A DNA stretch of 64,000 nucleotides from an uncultured bacterium. GTDB taxonomy: Bacteria > Patescibacteriota > Gracilibacteria > BD1-5 > UBA2023. Below, piece after piece: positions 53,981 through 64,000 of the stretch. The position numbers and the translations under genes were made by a program. Every line of letters begins with the position of its first letter. The stretch's first letter is position 1. The notes under the pieces were generated by a model. That model searched no databases. It was given only the letters and a program-made list of their open reading frames with translations, and had not been told where the DNA came from. The DNA is taken from the NCBI GenBank assembly GCA_903908595.1, contig CAIVSN010000142.1:1-64000 (forward strand), read 5' to 3'.

Positions 53981-54740
53981 TCTCGAATTTTTTGTATTCG
54001 AATATCACGGAAGTGGCAATCAGTATCACTGCCAAATAGGCCACGGCCGTCCCGAAATTGACCGCGTAAAAACTGGACGCGAGCCCTACCGGCGTGCCTA
54101 GGGTATTTTTTGCCATGTTCAGCGCTTCGAACTGGGGAAACAGGGCCATGAGGAATTTTGACAAGTACACGAGCCCCATATTCTCGTTCCGGAGGGCCAT
54201 GTCCAGGACTCCCGTGACGGAATGCGATGCGATGTACACCCCCAGGGTGAACAGGATGGAAAGGAGCGGGGAACTGAACGTGGAGAAAAAGAGGATGATG
54301 GCGAAAACGAGCAGAAGCTTCATGGCTATGGCCCCGACCGCGACCAATACCAGCGGGTCGAAAGCGATCCCTTGGAACGCGATGAGTCCGGAAAGCACCA
54401 ATCCCTGAAATGCCACCAGCAGGAGAATAATCGCTCAGAATCAGAGGAATTTTCCAAGGATGTAATCCTTTCGCGCAATCGGCTTGGAGAGGATGAGGTA
54501 GATGGTACGGCCCTCGATTTCCTTGAACAGGATCTGTCCGCCGACGAAAATCACGGCGATGAGCCCCCCGATTTCTATCATGGCGAGCCCGAAATCCACG
54601 ACGAGGCGCTTGGTTTCCCCGAGCGAAAGGCTCGCGAGCACCAAGGAAAAACCGATCAGCACGCAGGCAAACAGGAGGATGACGGTAAGAATTCGGTTCC
54701 GGAGAAGTTCCCGGAAGGTATTTATGGCGATATTGTTCAT
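53973..54740 (-). CDS. ABC-2 type transporter permease (TGA=Gly)
   Basis: IEGRTIYLILSKPIARKDYILGKFL(TGA)F(TGA)AIILLL; six TM segments. Confidence 0.75.
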
Positions 54741-54781
54741 GTCGCAGAGTATAAAAAAAATGCAAAAAATCACAAGCGGAA

Positions 54782-55019
54782 CGGAAAATTCGGCGAGGCC
54801 CAGGCGGAATATCGCGCCGGGAACCGCGTTAAAACGACGAAATCCGAAGTCAATTTCGAGTACCGTAGCGAGGCGTACCGATAGGTACGCCCGCAAGGAA
54901 CGGAAAATTCGGCGAGGCCCGGGCGGAATATCGCGCCGGAAACCGCGTTAAAACGACGAAATCCGAAGTCAATTTCGAGTACCGTAGCGAGGCGTACCGA
55001 TAGGTACGCCCGCAAGGAA
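54782..55019. repeat. 119-bp tandem duplication including half of a family A repeat
   Basis: CGGAAAATTCGGCGAGGCCC(A/G)GGCGGAATATCGCGCCGG(G/A)AACCGCG at 54782 and 54901. Confidence 0.85.
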
Positions 55020-55048
55020 CGCAGAAATTGACAAGGAGTTCGCGTTTT
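54949..55048. repeat. Family A fold-back repeat, copies 5/6
   Basis: AAAACGACGAAATCCGAAGTCAATTTCGAG...GAAATTGACAAGGAGTTCGCGTTTT; extra partial copy about 119 bp upstream. Confidence 0.8.
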
Positions 55049-55060
55049 AACGCGGTTTCC

Positions 55061-55984
55061 CTATTCGAATTTACCGAAGCGGAGGAGTTCGGGGGCATCC
55101 CGCCTCGGCTTTCATTCGACAATGACGTCGCCCAGCTCTATCGTGCCTTCTTTGGTTACCACATGAATTCGGCCGCCGGCGGTCGTCCGGAAGCTACCGG
55201 GCGTCAGTGCGGAGGGATCCGACGCCACCACCGTGCAACCGCAAATCTTGATTCGCTTCCCGTCCAGCACCGTCCAAGCCCCCGGCCAAGTAGTGCAGGC
55301 CTGCCATCGCCGGTAAACCTCCGTCGCGGTCATTTCCGCCCAAAGGATCCGGCCATTGTCTTTCTCGAACTTCTTGGTATAGGTCGCGAGCGAATGGTCC
55401 TGTTCCACGATGGAAATTCTGTGGTCCGCATGCTTCCGGAGCGCGGAAAGCAGCGAATTTCCGGAAATTTTCGCGAATTTCGCAAACAGCGTATCGCTGG
55501 TTTCTTCCGGATCGATGGCAATGGCGGTCATCTCCAGGATTCCGCCCTCGTCCATGCCGGCGGTCATTTCCATGATGGTGACCCCCGTTTCTTTTTCCCC
55601 TTCCAGCAACGCCGACTGTATCGGGGAAGCCCCCCGGTACTTCGGCAAAAGCGAGCCGTGGACGTTCACGGGGAGACGCTTCGGCAGAGCGAGGATTTCG
55701 ACCGGGAGAATCCTTCCGTACGCAACCACGACAAGGTAGTCCACTTCGAATTTTTGCAGTTCGGCAAGGAATTCCGGATTATTCCGTATTTTTTCGGGGC
55801 GGTACAGCGGCAAGCCGCTCTCCATGGCGAGCCGGGATACCGGGCTCGCCGTCATGTCCGCGTGGCGGCCGACCGGGCGATCCGGCTGGCTCACGGCGTA
55901 CGCTACCTCGACGTCGTCGGCCGCGAGGCAATCCCGGAGCACTGCGGCCGAGAGTTCGGGGGTTCCGAAAAATCCTATTTTCAT
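55061..55984 (-). CDS. fmt: Methionyl-tRNA formyltransferase (TGA=Gly near C-terminus)
   Basis: IGFFGTPELSAAVLRDC, NVHGSLLPKYRGASPIQSAL, GVTIMEMTAGMDEG. Confidence 0.93.
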
Positions 55985-56013
55985 GCGGTTATCATGTGAT
56001 TGAATTGCGAATC

Positions 56014-57813
56014 TCAACGGGTCAGCCGCAGCACGACTCCCCCGTACGGCGTTCCGGATCCGTCGGTCAGGGTCTTCTGGGAACGGACGTTCCGGAGCGT
56101 GACTCCGGTCATGGTTCCGGGAAAACCGATGGTCGTCGGGAATCTCGTCCCGGAAACTTCGGTATCGAGGGGATACACGAGAAAAATGTTCTTTTGGACG
56201 GCATCGTCCACGGGAATCACCTGCTGGGGAAGATCGAATGTCCCCGAGAGGGTGAAGGCCAGGGAAGGCGTGGAACTCGTCCGTATTTCGCGCTTGTAGG
56301 TGCGGTTTTCGGATACCAGCGCATACCCGGGCTTGGTCGATCCGGAATAGGAAAGGGTTCCGATTTTCGTCGCCCAATCGTAATCCATCAGTACGGGATT
56401 GGACGTCCGATAGGTATTGAGATTGACGATGATTCCCCGTTTGTCTTTGGAAAACTGCATGGAGTAGTCGGAAATGGTGCCTTCCCACACTTCCCGGTCG
56501 AGATCCTGGATGAGATTGCCTATTCGCGACTGGACGTAGGAATTTTTGGCGGACTCCCCGAGCGAGGAAAAAATCTTGTACCCCGTAACGGAAATGAGGG
56601 AAATCAGCGTCATGACAATCAGGAGTTCCACCAGGGAAAATCCGGATTTCGCGGGGTGCTTCAGGGAAAGGATCTTGGTGATGAACACGATGACCAGGAC
56701 CAGTGCCACGAACAGGATGATTTTGCCGATTTTGTCGAGGAACACCGCGGAAATCCCAAAAAACAACGCGATGGAGTACACGAAATTCCGAATGAACGCG
56801 TCCGACATGCCAATCGCCTTGAGCCGGTAGTGCAGATGGTGGATCCGATCGCCCTTGAGGGGATTTTTCCCGTTGAAAATCCTGGCGAAAATGACATAGA
56901 TGGCATCTACCAGATATACCCCCAGCGCCGTGGCGACGGTGGCAATCTTCCCGCCTACCAGGATGGCGAGCGACGCGATCATGAACGCGAGAAACATCGT
57001 CCCGCTGTCCCCGAGCAGCATCTTCGGGGTCAGGTTGTAATACCAGGCCCATATCAGCGGAGGAATGACGATGGCCAGTACCCCGAATACGAAAATGGAG
57101 TTCTGTCGGAGCGCCGGCGTGGTGTCGAGCAGATAGAATCGGATGGTAGAGATCAGGATCACGAACAGGGTGATCGTGGTAAGGCCCACCGTAAGTCCGG
57201 GAACCCCGTCGCTCCAGTTGACGCTGTTGAACACCAGGACGTACCAGAAAACGGTGAAAAAGAGCGGGATGAGGAACACCTCGTACCCGAACAGGGACAC
57301 CGAGAAAAAATCGAGGTACAGGATGCCCCCGAAAATATTGGAAACGTAGCTGATCTTGATGCTCGTCAATCCGATGATGAGCCCCACCAGCACCTGCATG
57401 GCCAGTCGGACTTTCGGAGAAATGGCAAAGCCGGTCTTCCGGGTCCTGGAAAGCTCTTCGGTCGAGGTTCTCGGCTTCGTCTTCTCGTCCCGGTCGAACT
57501 TGAAGATCGTGTCGAGGTCGTCGACGAAGCTCAAACCCGTAACGATGCCTCACAGGACGGCCAGCACGATCAGCTTGTCGCTGAGTTCGAGGAGTCCCGC
57601 CAGGATGGAAATGCCGGAAATCAGGAGAAAATTCAGATAGAGCAGGAGTCAGAAACCGAACGGGACGGGTTCCCGGTCGTGACCGTACGGCGCCGGATTG
57701 TCGAGCAGCCCGTACTTGCGGAAAATTCTGGCCCCGAAAAAAAACATAAGGTAGCTTCCCGCGAACGAAAGGGTCGCGATGGAAAGAAACGTTATCGGAT
57801 TGGCCAACAGCAT
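56014..57813 (-). CDS. MraY/WecA-like phospho-sugar transferase fused in frame to a type IV pseudopilin
   Basis: KYGLLDNPAPYGHDREPVPFGFG, FSFVDDLDTI-type motif, NSVNWSDGVPGLTVG, MLLGDSG, GDRIHHLHYRL; then KSGFSLVELLIVMTLISLISVTGYKIF. Confidence 0.8.
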
Positions 57814-57815
57814 GG

Positions 57816-58568
57816 TTATTTTTGTAATTCTTCTTGCAATTCCTTTTGCTTGTCGCGCACGTATTCCATGAATTCCTTCCGGCGGTACGTCGCGACGTAT
57901 CCGACCACGCCGAGGAATATCGCCAGGAAGAACCAGGATATCCAGTCCAACACTATATCGATATACGTCGTAAAGAAAACCCCGAGCGTCAATATGGCGA
58001 ACGACCAGAGTATCGACCCGATGACGTTGTACCGCCAGAATTTGTCGTTTTTCATGGAAAACGAGCCCGCGAGAAACGGCACGAACGCTCGGGTGAAATT
58101 ATGGAATTTGCCGAACACGATGAACAGCGGGCCGTTTTTATCGATGCGCTTGGCGAGAATCTTCTGTTCGGTCTTGCCGAGCGCGAACACGTCCCCGTAT
58201 TTTGCCAGGAAAGCGAGCCCGTACCTCACGCCGAGCCAGTATCCCACCCAGTTGCCCAATATCGCCCCGACGCACGCCGCGAAAACCGCCAGCAGGAAAT
58301 GGGATTGCCCATAGAATCCGCCGACCACCAGCATGACCTGTTGCCCGGGCACCATGATTCCGATGACCGGAAAGGATTCGATGAAGCTCGTCAGGAACAC
58401 GATGACAAAATTCCAATGGCCGAGCTGTGCGGAGAGCGCCCCTACGGCCCGGATGGCCCGTTCGGCTAAGTCGGGACGGAAAATAAAAATGCCCAATATC
58501 GCCATAAAGAACAGGCTCATGATCCCTTGGAGCCATTGGATTCAAATCGTGGGAGTTGGTTTTTTCAT
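57816..58568 (-). CDS. DedA family membrane protein (TGA=Gly)
   Basis: ESFPVIGIMVPGQQVMLVVGG, GAILGNWVGYWLG, FGKFHNFTRAFVPFLAG. Confidence 0.85.
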
Positions 58569-58637
58569 GCATACACGATAGTGCGGAATCCAAAAAATCA
58601 ACTTCTTATGCCGAATTGGGCGAATTTCGATGGTTTG

Positions 58638-58835
58638 TACCCAACGGGAATTGGTTTTCGGTATTTTACGGTTACAGATTCGGAACAGGTTTTATTTTTC
58701 TTCTTCCGGGAGCTTATCGGGAATAAGTGACCGAAGAAAAAAATAAAAGATGTCCGAATATGTGGCTGGAAAAACCGGGAAACCAATTCCGGATCCGTAA
58801 CCGTAAAATACCGAAAACCAATTCCTATTGGGTAT
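58638..58835. repeat. Family B fold-back repeat, copy 3 (with partially duplicated right end)
   Basis: TACCCAACGGGAATTGGTTTTCGG...CCGGGAAACCAATTCC and second GAAAACCAATTCCTATTGGGTATA. Confidence 0.75.
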
Positions 58836-58905
58836 ATGAAACCATAAAAAAGAGACCCTCCTGCAAAAAAATCGAATTCCGGGAAGGATAGGAATGGGTT
58901 CGTCA

Positions 58906-60540
58906 TTACTTGACCGTCTTCTTTTTCGAAACGTTCGGAGTCCTTGTGGGGTTTACGCTGGTTTTTGATGGCGCGACGGAAGGGGGCGCGACCTTGGCTC
59001 CAGTCATCGAAGGCGGAAGCGCCAGCGCCCCGGTTCCCACCGGTTTTACCGCACCGGTAGAGGTCGGAAGGGGAACAATGGGCGGTTTTGCGGCACCGGT
59101 ACCCGTAATTGCTGGAAGCTTCGAGCCGGAGCCGGTTAAACTGACGGATCCTATGGAAGTGCGTTTCACGTTCGCGGTCGGCTTGCGCAATATGATGCCG
59201 GATCCGGTTGCGGGCGCTATGGCCACCGCTCCGGTCGATGCCAGAAGGGCTCCGGTTCATTCCGGGATTGGCGGGAGAATCGCGCCCGTGCCGGCGACGG
59301 CCGTAGCGCCGGTAAGAAACGGTACCGCCGGTACGATGGAGCCGGTGGAAACGCCGCTTCCAGCCACCGGTGGCACGGCGGTATCCGCGGGCGGAACGAG
59401 TGGGATTTTCGGCAACTTGGGAGTTACTACGGCGACGACCGGCGGCTCCGTCACGCTCGCTTTTTCCCCTTTCAAATCCAGGATTCCGAACCCGTACAGC
59501 GAACCGACGATTCCAAGGGAAACGACCATGGCGGCCATTCCGTAGATCACCTTTTTCCTCTTGTCGAACAATTCGGACAACCCGCCCTTCCGATCCTTGG
59601 AAAGATCTTTCGCCACGGCCTCCACGTATTCCAGCGGGATTGCCGGTACCGGTGCCGGAGCTACTGCCGAGGCGACCAACGTGGCCTCGGAAAGGGGTTC
59701 GACGGCGAAAATCTCTTCCTTCGAAGCGGCTTCGGCCACGACCTGCTCCATGGAAAGCAATACCGCGGATTGGGGAGAAGCGGTTTCCTTCGAGGATACC
59801 GGGGCAACGGAATCCGCTGTCACCGCTTGGATTTCAGCTTCGGAGGTTGCTGATCGAATCGGGGTGGGATTCGGAACCACGGCTTCCGCGACTGCCGGTT
59901 TTTCCACTACTTCGTTTTCCGATCCGAAGGAACCCATTTCCGCAATATCCTTGAAGAGGAAATCGTTCTCGAATTCCAAGTTCGGGAAGAATTCGGAACT
60001 GGCTGCCGGGGATTTTTTATCGGTGACGAGCGCCTTCGGGGCGGGAACCTCGACGGGGAACGCTTTCGTTTCCGCGATTGGAGCGGGTTCGGCGACTGGC
60101 TCTGCGGCAATCTTCGGCGCAGTAGCCGGTTCCGGTTCGATGGCCAAGGAAACGGTTGGCACCGGTTGGGAAATTTCCGTTGGCAAAGACGAAACGACGG
60201 GTGGCGCGACCTCCTTCGTTACTTGGCTTACGACGGGAGTTTCCATTGCGGCAGAAGCCGGAGCTACCGCGGGAATAGATCCGGGTTTTTTGAAACTCGC
60301 GAGCGAGAGTTTGGGCTTATGGGAAACCTCCTGGGGGGATTTGGCTTCCGGTTCGATCGCCACGGCCGGAAGGACGGCCGCTGGAGAAGCCACTGCTACG
60401 GTTTCGGGAAGAGATGCCGGGGTTTCGGCGGTTTCGGGAAGCGATGCCGGGGTTTCGGCAATGGAAACCGGAACGCTGGCAAGCTGGTTTCCGCTCTGGA
60501 TTTTTTGCTTTTTCAATGCTGAGAGATCGAGTTTGGCCAT
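58906..60540 (-). CDS. Ala/Pro/Thr-rich single-TM protein (TGA=Gly)
   Basis: Fragments share frame through TGA; repeats AETPASLPET; one TM near VIYGMAAMVVSLGIVGSLYG. Confidence 0.65.
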
Positions 60541-60690
60541 AGGGAAGAAAAGTACCCTCCCACTGTACGATATTTTATTTGATAAGTCAAAAAGTAGACG
60601 TTTCTCCGTTTTCTTCTTTACTTAACGAGATTTTGGATAGAATTAGCGCAACTTTTTCTGAAAGGGTTTTTTTATTTTGAACCGATTACT

Positions 60691-62490
60691 ATGCTATACC
60701 GAAATGTCGCAATCATTGCCCACGTTGACCACGGAAAGACCACCCTCGTCGATGCCCTCCTCAAGCAGTCCGGGGTTTTCCGCGACAACGAAGCGGTAGA
60801 AGTGTGCGTCATGGACTCCAACGACCAAGAAAAGGAGCGCGGGATTACCATCTATGCGAAAAACACTGCCGTATTCTACAAGGATGTCAAAATCAACATC
60901 GTCGATACCCCCGGGCATGCCGACTTCGGATCCGAAGTCGAGCGGGTGCTGCGGATGGTCGACTCCGTCTGCCTCGTCGTCGACGCCTACGAAGGACCGA
61001 TGCCGCAGACCAAATTCGTCCTCAAGAAGGCCCTGAGCCTCGGACTTCGGCCGATCGTCATCATCAACAAGATCGACAAGCCTACGGCGCGTCCCGACGA
61101 GGTCGTCGACATGCTCTTCGATCTCTTCGTCCAGCTCGGCGCTTCCGACGAACAGCTCGATTTTCCGGTCGTCTACGCGATTGCCCGGGAAGGGGTGGCG
61201 GTACGGAAACTCACCGACGAGAAAGTCGACATCCACCCGATTTTCGACATCATCCTCGAACACGTCGCCGCGGCGGAGAACGATTTGGAAAAGCCGTTCC
61301 GGATGCAGATCGCGAACCTCGCCTATGACAACTATCTCGGCCGCCTCGGTATCGGACGCGTCTACGAAGGGGTCGTAAAGGCCGGACAGACCGTTACCAT
61401 CCTCGGCAACGACGGTGCGAAGCGAACCGGAAAAATATCCAAGTGTTTCACCTCCCTCGGGCTCAAGCGGAACGAAGTGGCAGCAGCGGAAGCCGGAGAT
61501 ATCGTGACGATTGCGGGCATCGCCGACATCTACGTCGGGGAAACCGTTTCCAGCGTTCCGGATTTCGACGCCATGCCCCCGATCACCATCGACGAGCCGA
61601 CGCTCAAAATGGAATTCCGCGTCAACGATTCCCCGTTTGCCGGCAAGGAAGGCAAGTACGTGACTTCCCGCAATATCCGGGAACGCCTCGAAAAGGAATT
61701 GGAAATGAACGTGGGACTCAAGGTCGATTTCGAGGGTTCCGACGGAAACGGGTACAACGTGTCCGGGCGTGGCGAACTCCATCTCTCCGTGCTCATCGAA
61801 TCGATGCGGCGGGAAGGTTTCGAACTCTGCGTCGGGGCTCCTCAAGTCATCTTCCACGAAGACGGCGGGAAAAGGCAGGAACCGATCGAGCAGGTAACGG
61901 TCTTCGTGCCGGAAGCCGACTCCGGATCCATCATCGAAGCCCTCGGGAAGCGGAAGGGCCTCATCAAGAACATGGACACCAAGAACTGAATCACGAATCT
62001 CGAATTCGAAGTACCGACCCGTGGGCTCCTCGGGTTCCGATCCCAGTTCGTCACACAGACCAAGGGAGAAGGCATCATCTATTCCGCGTTTTCCCATTAC
62101 GAGGACTACAAGGGAACGATCGAAAAACGGGAAGTCGGATCCATGATTTCCGGCGTGGGCGGCAACTCCATGGCCTACTCGCTCTGGAAGCTCGAAGAAC
62201 GCGGACCGATTTTTATCGATCCGCAGACCGAAGTTTACGAAGGGATGGTCATCGGGGAACACCTCAAGGGAGGCGACCTCGTCGTCAACCCCACCAAGAA
62301 CAAGCAGCTCACCAACATGCGGGCTTCCGGAACGGACGAAGCGGTCCGGCTCACGCCCCCGCGCAAATTCTCCCTGGAAGAAGCGCTCGACTACATTTCT
62401 TCCAACGAATACGTCGAGGTCACCCCATTGAATATCCGCCTCCGCAAGAAATGACTCACCGAAGCCGACCGCAAACGGAACGGCAAATAG
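60691..62490 (+). CDS. typA: GTP-binding protein TypA/BipA (two TGA=Gly)
   Basis: [25 protein letters not shown](TGA)[25 protein letters not shown](TGA)[11 protein letters not shown]. Confidence 0.95.
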
Positions 62491-62505
62491 GGTGGGAACT
62501 CGGGC

Positions 62506-62770
62506 AAAACGCGAACTCCTTGTCAATTTCTCCGCTCCTCGCTCTGCGTATACCCAAACGAATTTGGTTTTCGGTATTTTATGGTCATAGATTTGGAATA
62601 GATTTTATTTTTCTTCTTTTGGGAGCTTATCGGCAATAAGTGACCAAAGAAAAAAATAAAAGATATCCAAATATGTGACGAGAAAAACCGGGAAACCAAT
62701 TTCGTTTGGGTATACTTGCCAGTACGCTTCGCTACGGTGCTCGAAATTGACTTCGGATTTCATCGTTTTT
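62506..62770. repeat. Family A repeat copy 7, interrupted by family B
   Basis: AAAACGCGAACTCCTTGTCAATTTCTCCGCTCC ... GAAATTGACTTCGGATTTCATCGTTTTT. Confidence 0.85.
62551..62712. repeat. Family B fold-back repeat copy 4, nested in family A with TA duplication
   Basis: TACCCAAACGAATTTGGTTTTC...GAAACCAATTTCGTTTGGGTA flanked by TA on both sides. Confidence 0.85.
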
Positions 62771-62866
62771 CCCGAGTCCCGGGGGAAGACGCGACCGGAA
62801 AAAGACAATTTTTTGACAAAATCCCCTCCTTCCATACAATCTCCATCATTCTAACACCCATTCCAC

Positions 62867-63070
62867 ATGATCGTATACGCGATTAAAAACTCTACCGAGT
62901 CCAACGAAAAACTCGTTCTCCGCTACAAGAAGATGTTCTTCCAAACCCGCACTGCCAACAAGCTCAAAGCCGAAGCCCAGGAGCAACGGAAGGTAAGCCG
63001 GCGGAAAATCCGGGAAGCCGCGATCGTCCGGAATTTTTACCGAGTGGCTAACAAAAACAACGCCGCGTAG
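62867..63070 (+). CDS. rpsU: 30S ribosomal protein S21
   Basis: Small basic protein; LVLRYKKMFFQTRTANKLKAEAQEQRKVSRRKIREAA. Confidence 0.82.
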   Translation: MIVYAIKNSTESNEKLVLRYKKMFFQTRTANKLKAEAQEQRKVSRRKIREAAIVRNFYRVANKNNAA

Positions 63071-63090
63071 TTAAAACTATATTATACCAC

Positions 63091-63122
63091 AAAAAAACAG
63101 ATCTGTAACGGTCTGTTTTTTT
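63091..63122 (+). terminator. Rho-independent terminator after rpsU
   Basis: AAAAAAACAGATC-tgtaac-GGTCTGTTTTTTT. Confidence 0.8.
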
Positions 63123-63171
63123 GACCTTCGCGAAAAGATAGGATACGCTATGGAGGTCAATATAAAAACCA

Positions 63172-64000
63172 ATGCAAAATACCCCTATCGCCGATCTCCT
63201 GACCGAACTGGAAACCCCAAAGACCCCTTTGATCGAAGGGATTGCCAGAAATCCCGAAACGCCGGCCGTTTCCCCGTTCAACACCTCCATTTCCTTCCTG
63301 TCGAACCGGATGGAAGATACCCTCCTGAACCTCGAAGAAACGCCTTCGGTGACATGGGACATGCTTTCCAGCCTCGAAGAAATACCGGTTGTCACCGAGG
63401 CAAAAACAGCGGCGATTCCCGATATGCTCCTAAGCCTGGAAGCGTCGCCCGTCGCCCGGACGATTTTGGACGTATCGGTGGTACCGAAATCCCCGGCTTC
63501 GAACCTCGCGGCGAACCTGAAAGCCGGACTCCGATTCCTTTCCCATTACGTAGCGGTTTCCAGTATCGTATTCGCGGTACTGCTCGTTGCGACGAATTGG
63601 TCGGCCTACTATACGGTAGTCCTCAACTATGTAAGCCCCGGGGAAGTCCTCGCGGCGAACCAGCAGATCCAAGAAACCCTCTCCAATTCCAAAATCACCG
63701 TGTATGCCGACGAGTCCGGCACGAGCGCTTTTGAGAAGAACGAGAAGGCTGAAGATATAAAGAAGCAACTGGACGCGGAAAACATCCAAGTCGACGAAGA
63801 GCCGTTTTCCATGAAAAACCTCATCCCGACCGAGCCGAACATTTCCGCGAAATTCAATATCACCCCCTACGAAAACCGCATCATCATTCCGAAAATCGGG
63901 AAAAACATCCCTCTGGTCGATATTTCCATCACGAAGTCTTTCGATTTCGATCACATGGAAAATATCTTCATGACGGAATTGGAGAAGGGCGTGGTCCGAT
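63172..64000 (+). CDS. Sortase-like protein, truncated by window end
   Basis: MQNTPIADLL...TM...ENRIIIPKIGKNIPLVDISITKS...MENIFMTELEKGVVR. Confidence 0.6.
   Translation, partial: MQNTPIADLLTELETPKTPLIEGIARNPETPAVSPFNTSISFLSNRMEDTLLNLEETPSVTWDMLSSLEEIPVVTEAKTAAIPDMLLSLEASPVARTILDVSVVPKSPASNLAANLKAGLRFLSHYVAVSSIVFAVLLVATNWSAYYTVVLNYVSPGEVLAANQQIQETLSNSKITVYADESGTSAFEKNEKAEDIKKQLDAENIQVDEEPFSMKNLIPTEPNISAKFNITPYENRIIIPKIGKNIPLVDISITKSFDFDHMENIFMTELEKGVVR

Overview
The window reads as chromosomal DNA from a Gracilibacteria/Absconditabacteria-type bacterium in which UGA is read as glycine (genetic code 25). Many supplied six-frame ORFs are fragments of longer genes broken at in-frame TGA. Reading TGA as Gly restores conserved residues in FtsI (FGFG), PilT (KGLILVTG), TypA, an OafA-like acyltransferase (GLRAIA), a Zot-like P-loop (GMFGSGKT), an Mrr-like nuclease and a cytosine methyltransferase. 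The window also carries a candidate UGA-decoding tRNA-Gly(UCA), next to tRNA-Gly(GCC) and divergent from elp3. The main novelty is a 12.1-kb element at about 15,678-27,821. It is integrated in the 3' half of tRNA-Arg(GCG), is bounded by a 60-bp direct repeat, and encodes a tyrosine integrase. Once TGA is read as Gly, it shows a filamentous-phage-like (inovirus-like) gene order: Rep, small regulators, DNA methyltransferase, Mrr-like nuclease, coat-like proteins, a 728-aa gIII-like adhesin, a gVI-like protein and a Zot-like ATPase. It also has three repeated hairpin-plus-promoter modules and a hairpin-rich non-coding region. Two families of small fold-back repeats are dispersed in the host DNA. 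One copy is nested inside another with an apparent TA target-site duplication. All assignments come from reading the sequence; no database search or computation was run.
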